DNA of 6,920 bases from contig JAJXUS010000109.1 in assembly GCA_021782675.1 (NCBI GenBank), positions 1 through 6,920 on the forward strand, given 5' to 3'. Positions within the stretch are counted from its first letter, which is position 1, and the number at the start of each line of letters is the position of its first letter. The translations under genes and the position numbers were made by a program. This stretch comes from Acidobacteriota bacterium. GTDB lineage: Bacteria > Acidobacteriota > Terriglobia > Terriglobales > Acidobacteriaceae. Of this stretch, positions 5,107-6,920 are shown one piece after another. The notes beneath the pieces are model-generated. The model saw only the letters and a list, made by a program, of their open reading frames with translations, searched no databases and was not told where the DNA came from.

Positions 5107-5928
5107 TTATCGGTTGGGTTCCCTGAAAGGCAACGCGGCCCAGAAATGGTTGAGCGGACCCGCTCCCTGGCCGATCGGTTCAGCACCCTGCAGGGCGCTG
5201 GTTACATAGTATTTGGCGCGGCGCGCCGCCTCGACGGGCTCCGTGCCCAGCGCAAGCTGGGCGGTCAGCGCGGAAGAAAACGTGCAGCCGGTCCCGTGGG
5301 TTGCGGTCGTATCCACCCGCTCCCCCGGTAACCATGCGCAACCCCCAGGCCAGGCGACGTAGTCGTCCGGCCGCTCGGCATGGCCGCCGGTCAGCACCAC
5401 CCCCAGACGCGGATTCCCAGCCCTTGCTGCCTGCGCCTGCAAGGCGCGCGTGCAACGCTCCATCTCGGCCGGATTGGTTGCAATCGGCCCATCCACCAGA
5501 GCCGCTGCCTCCGCCAGATTTGGCGTAATCCAATCCGCCCGGGCCAGGCCGCCGTTCCGCAGCCTAGCCAGGCCCGCTGAATCCAGCAGCGGCGCCCCGG
5601 AACTCGACCGCAGGATGGGGTCGAGGACCACCGGCACCCCGGGTTGGGACTGCAGCCAGTCCAGAACTGCCTCCAATACGGCCAGGCTTCCAAGCATCCC
5701 AATCTTGATGGCGGTGAATCGAACATCCTGGGCTAAACAGTCGAGTGTCTCCCGGATCACTGCCGGGGCGACCGGCTCCACGCGGCGCACACCCTGCGTG
5801 GATTGCACGGTGAGAGCCGTGACACAAGCCATGCCGTAGACCCCGTGCGCGGCCAATGTTTTCACGTCGGCCAGCACGCCGGCGCCGGCGGAGGGATCAA
5901 AACCGGCGATGGTGAGGGCTATTGGCAT
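5107..5928 (-). CDS. thiD: Hydroxymethylpyrimidine/phosphomethylpyrimidine kinase ThiD
   Basis: ThiD phosphorylates hydroxymethylpyrimidine twice to give HMP diphosphate, the pyrimidine half of thiamine, in the cytosol. The 273-residue product is full length and carries the ribokinase-fold motifs in order: TIAGFDPSAGAG (6-17), ALTVQSTQGV (38-47), KIGMLG (75-80), VLDPILRSSSG (101-111), ITPNLAEA (134-141), VLTGGH (178-183) and the anion-hole/catalytic HGTGCTFSSAL (211-221, Cys215). The substrate loop has Ala14 where Gly is common (DPSGGAG), which should be tolerated. ATG 5928 directly precedes the first strand, as usual for the family. There is no Shine-Dalgarno site; TAGACT lies nine bases before the ATG. 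I see no TPP riboswitch in the 141-base upstream region and no other thiamine genes nearby. It is divergent from rlpA. A pyridoxal kinase is less likely given the ThiD-specific motifs. Confidence 0.95.
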   Translation of the reverse strand: MPIALTIAGFDPSAGAGVLADVKTLAAHGVYGMACVTALTVQSTQGVRRVEPVAPAVIRETLDCLAQDVRFTAIKIGMLGSLAVLEAVLDWLQSQPGVPVVLDPILRSSSGAPLLDSAGLARLRNGGLARADWITPNLAEAAALVDGPIATNPAEMERCTRALQAQAARAGNPRLGVVLTGGHAERPDDYVAWPGGCAWLPGERVDTTATHGTGCTFSSALTAQLALGTEPVEAARRAKYYVTSALQGAEPIGQGAGPLNHFWAALPFREPNR

Positions 5929-5937
5929 CTGAGGTGC

Positions 5938-5943
5938 AGTCTA
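5938..5943 (-). promoter_or_regulatory. Candidate -10 box (TAGACT) for thiD
   Basis: TAGACT on the minus strand ends nine bases before the thiD ATG, implying a leader of at most a few bases. thiD lacks a Shine-Dalgarno site, in keeping with this. The surrounding string ACCCTTC...TAGACTG is shared with the lipoprotein gene start. No convincing -35 was seen. Confidence 0.3.
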
Positions 5944-6000
5944 CCGGAAGGGTGGATTGGGCTTGAAAACACCTAGCACAGACGCTCGGCAATGGCAAGC

Positions 6001-6026
6001 AAATATTGCAGCTAAATACAATATTT
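6001..6026. repeat. AT-rich inverted repeat in the thiD-rlpA divergent region
   Basis: AAATATTG (6001-6008) and CAATATTT (6019-6026) are perfect 8-base reverse complements separated by ten bases. This sits in the only strongly AT-rich patch of the window, between two divergent genes. It could be an operator or simply AT-rich promoter DNA. A TACAAT box (6017-6022, plus strand) overlaps its right arm. Confidence 0.35.
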
Positions 6027-6032
6027 TGTTCG

Positions 6033-6063
6033 ACTTAAGGCTGCCTGAACGATATACTTAAGG
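6033..6063 (+). repeat. Direct repeat ACTTAAGG, two copies 23 bases apart, before rlpA
   Basis: ACTTAAGG occurs at 6033-6040 and 6056-6063, about two helical turns apart. Each contains the palindrome CTTAAG. The second copy overlaps the rlpA Shine-Dalgarno AGGA (6061-6064) and a -10-like TATACT (6053-6058). A regulator bound there could block rlpA expression, though this is inferred from spacing only. Confidence 0.3.
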
Positions 6064-6069
6064 AAGCGG

Positions 6070-6654
6070 ATGATGCAGCAGAATTCAACCCGTAGTGGAA
6101 CCTCTTTCCCTCGGCCCAGCCGATGGCGCCGCAGTCTCAGCGTCACCGCAGGCCTGCTGTTGGGTGTAGGCCTGACGGTCGCCGGCGTCCGCCTGAGCCG
6201 CAATGCACCCGCAGTTCTGGTGCGGGAGCGGGCCCGGGCCGGTACGTGGGCAGGACAGCTTGCCGCGCGGCACGGCTGGCACCAGGTTGGGCTGGCTTCC
6301 TGGTATGGGCCGGAGTTTCAGGGTAAGGAAACCGCAGGCGGGGAGCCGTACAACGAGAACGACCTTACCTGCGCGCATCGCTTTCTTCCTCTGGGTACCT
6401 GGGTCAAGGTCACCAATCTCCACACCCACCGCTGGGTGGTGGTCCGCGTCAATGATCGCGGCCCTGTTCCGGATACCCGGATTGCCGATCTTTCCGCGCA
6501 GGCGGCCCGGATGCTGGGAATGCGCAATCGCGGCGTCACACAGGTTCGCATCGACGTGATCGATCCGCAGGTGGCTGCGGAAGCCGCGCGCCGCGAGCGT
6601 ATGCTCGCCGACCGCGCTGCGCTGGAAGCCGACTCCATCGTCCCCGGCAATTAG
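6070..6654 (+). CDS. rlpA: RlpA-like septal lytic transglycosylase (DPBB domain)
   Basis: RlpA proteins cut peptidoglycan strands that lack stem peptides and help daughter cells separate. The 194-residue product has a basic N-terminus, one hydrophobic segment (about 22-43), a linker, and a complete double-psi beta-barrel domain (about 74-164): GLASWYGPEFQGKETAGGEP, LTCAHRFLPLGTWVKVTN, VVVRVNDRGP and IADLSAQAARMLGM. Residues matching the proposed catalytic set of P. aeruginosa RlpA are present (Glu92, His103, Asp129). Unlike classic RlpA there is no lipobox Cys near the N-terminus and no SPOR domain at the C-terminus; instead there is a short charged Arg/Glu/Ala-rich tail. It is probably membrane-anchored or secreted by this N-terminal segment. 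ATG 6070 is followed at once by ATG 6073; AGGA at 6061-6064 fits either. pyrF follows after 25 bases. Some DPBB proteins are not active enzymes, so activity is inferred. Confidence 0.88.
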   Translation: MMQQNSTRSGTSFPRPSRWRRSLSVTAGLLLGVGLTVAGVRLSRNAPAVLVRERARAGTWAGQLAARHGWHQVGLASWYGPEFQGKETAGGEPYNENDLTCAHRFLPLGTWVKVTNLHTHRWVVVRVNDRGPVPDTRIADLSAQAARMLGMRNRGVTQVRIDVIDPQVAAEAARRERMLADRAALEADSIVPGN

Positions 6655-6666
6655 CCGCCGCCCCGA

Positions 6667-6672
6667 TACAAT
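6667..6672 (+). promoter_or_regulatory. Candidate -10 box (TACAAT) for a leaderless pyrF transcript
   Basis: TACAAT matches the -10 consensus at five of six bases and ends seven bases before the pyrF ATG. The only Shine-Dalgarno-like string (AGGG) is one base from the ATG and unusable. This suggests transcription starts at or beside the start codon, separate from rlpA. No -35 match is visible at the usual distance, which lies within the rlpA coding end. Confidence 0.4.
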
Positions 6673-6679
6673 CTAGGGC

Positions 6680-6920
6680 ATGAAGCCGGATGCCGCCAGC
6701 GGCCGTCGAACCGCAGAAGACACCCTCATCGTCGCCCTCGATGTGCCTTCCCGTGACCGGGCCGTGGAGCTCGCGCACGCACTCACGGGCGTCTGCCGCT
6801 GGGTCAAGGTCGGTCTGGAGCTGTATCTTGCCGCAGGCGAAGCCGTCGTCCACGACCTGACGAAGGCCGGCTTTTCAGTCTTCCTTGACCTGAAATTCCA
6901 CGATATTCCGAACACCGTGG
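6680..6920 (+). CDS. pyrF: Orotidine 5'-phosphate decarboxylase PyrF (N-terminal part, runs off right edge)
   Basis: PyrF converts orotidine monophosphate to UMP, the last step of de novo pyrimidine synthesis. The first 80 residues are present. They show the first strand [12 protein letters not shown] (17-28), WVKVGLELY (41-49) with Lys43, and the catalytic motif [12 protein letters not shown] (68-79), where Asp70, Lys72 and Asp75 form the charged active-site network of the family. [12 protein letters not shown] is typical of the short bacterial group I enzymes. The 15 residues before the first strand form a polar tail. ATG 6680 is the first suitable start; translation may be leaderless because the only SD-like string is too close. 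It lies 25 bases after rlpA on the same strand. Confidence 0.95.
   Translation, partial: MKPDAASGRRTAEDTLIVALDVPSRDRAVELAHALTGVCRWVKVGLELYLAAGEAVVHDLTKAGFSVFLDLKFHDIPNTV

Noticed and set aside
5929..6069. Possible TPP riboswitch upstream of thiD
   Set aside because: Neither the CTGAGA core nor the other conserved THI-box blocks appear on the thiD strand in this interval, and there is hardly room for the aptamer.

Overview
The window looks like an ordinary chromosomal stretch from a GC-rich Gram-negative bacterium. The best guess is Acidobacteriota (Terriglobia-like). That guess rests on a BshB1-type bacillithiol deacetylase in a Gram-negative setting, a secreted TPR protein, a LuxR-type regulator behind a PilZ gene, and the overall codon style. 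It is an inference, because no rRNA or other marker gene is present. No mobile element, CRISPR array, tRNA or rRNA was seen, and no gene-free stretch exceeds 300 bases.

Layout, left to right. The + strand opens with the 3' end of an unidentified beta-rich, probably surface or secreted protein (2-157). It is followed by bshB1 (194-916), which makes the cysteine acceptor for bacillithiol. Converging on bshB1 are two minus-strand genes: a 165-residue protein of unknown function (1341-1838) and, 57 bases downstream of it, a small lipoprotein (933-1283). Divergent from these is a secreted TPR protein starting at TTG (2021-3259), then a zinc-ribbon/PspC membrane protein (3348-3698). A strong hairpin terminator (3713-3737) closes the opposing minus-strand pair pilZ-like (4595-4972) then LuxR-type response regulator (3764-4588). 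These two are separated by 6 bases, with the regulator's ribosome site overlapping the pilZ stop. Upstream on the same strand is thiD (5107-5928), for thiamine biosynthesis. A 141-base divergent region with several short repeats separates thiD from rlpA (6070-6654). pyrF starts at 6680 and runs off the right edge.

Functional picture. Most genes are housekeeping: thiol redox (bshB1), thiamine (thiD), peptidoglycan/cell separation (rlpA) and pyrimidine synthesis (pyrF). The part most like a dedicated system is the PilZ/response-regulator pair. It joins a predicted cyclic-di-GMP sensor to a DNA-binding regulator whose receiver domain keeps the phospho-acceptor Asp but has lost other usual active-site residues.

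A second theme is translation start signals. Several genes have strong, well-spaced Shine-Dalgarno sites, even with TTG starts. Others lack a usable site and instead carry a TANNNT box 6-9 bases before the ATG, which suggests leaderless transcripts. No clearly new multi-gene system is visible in this window.
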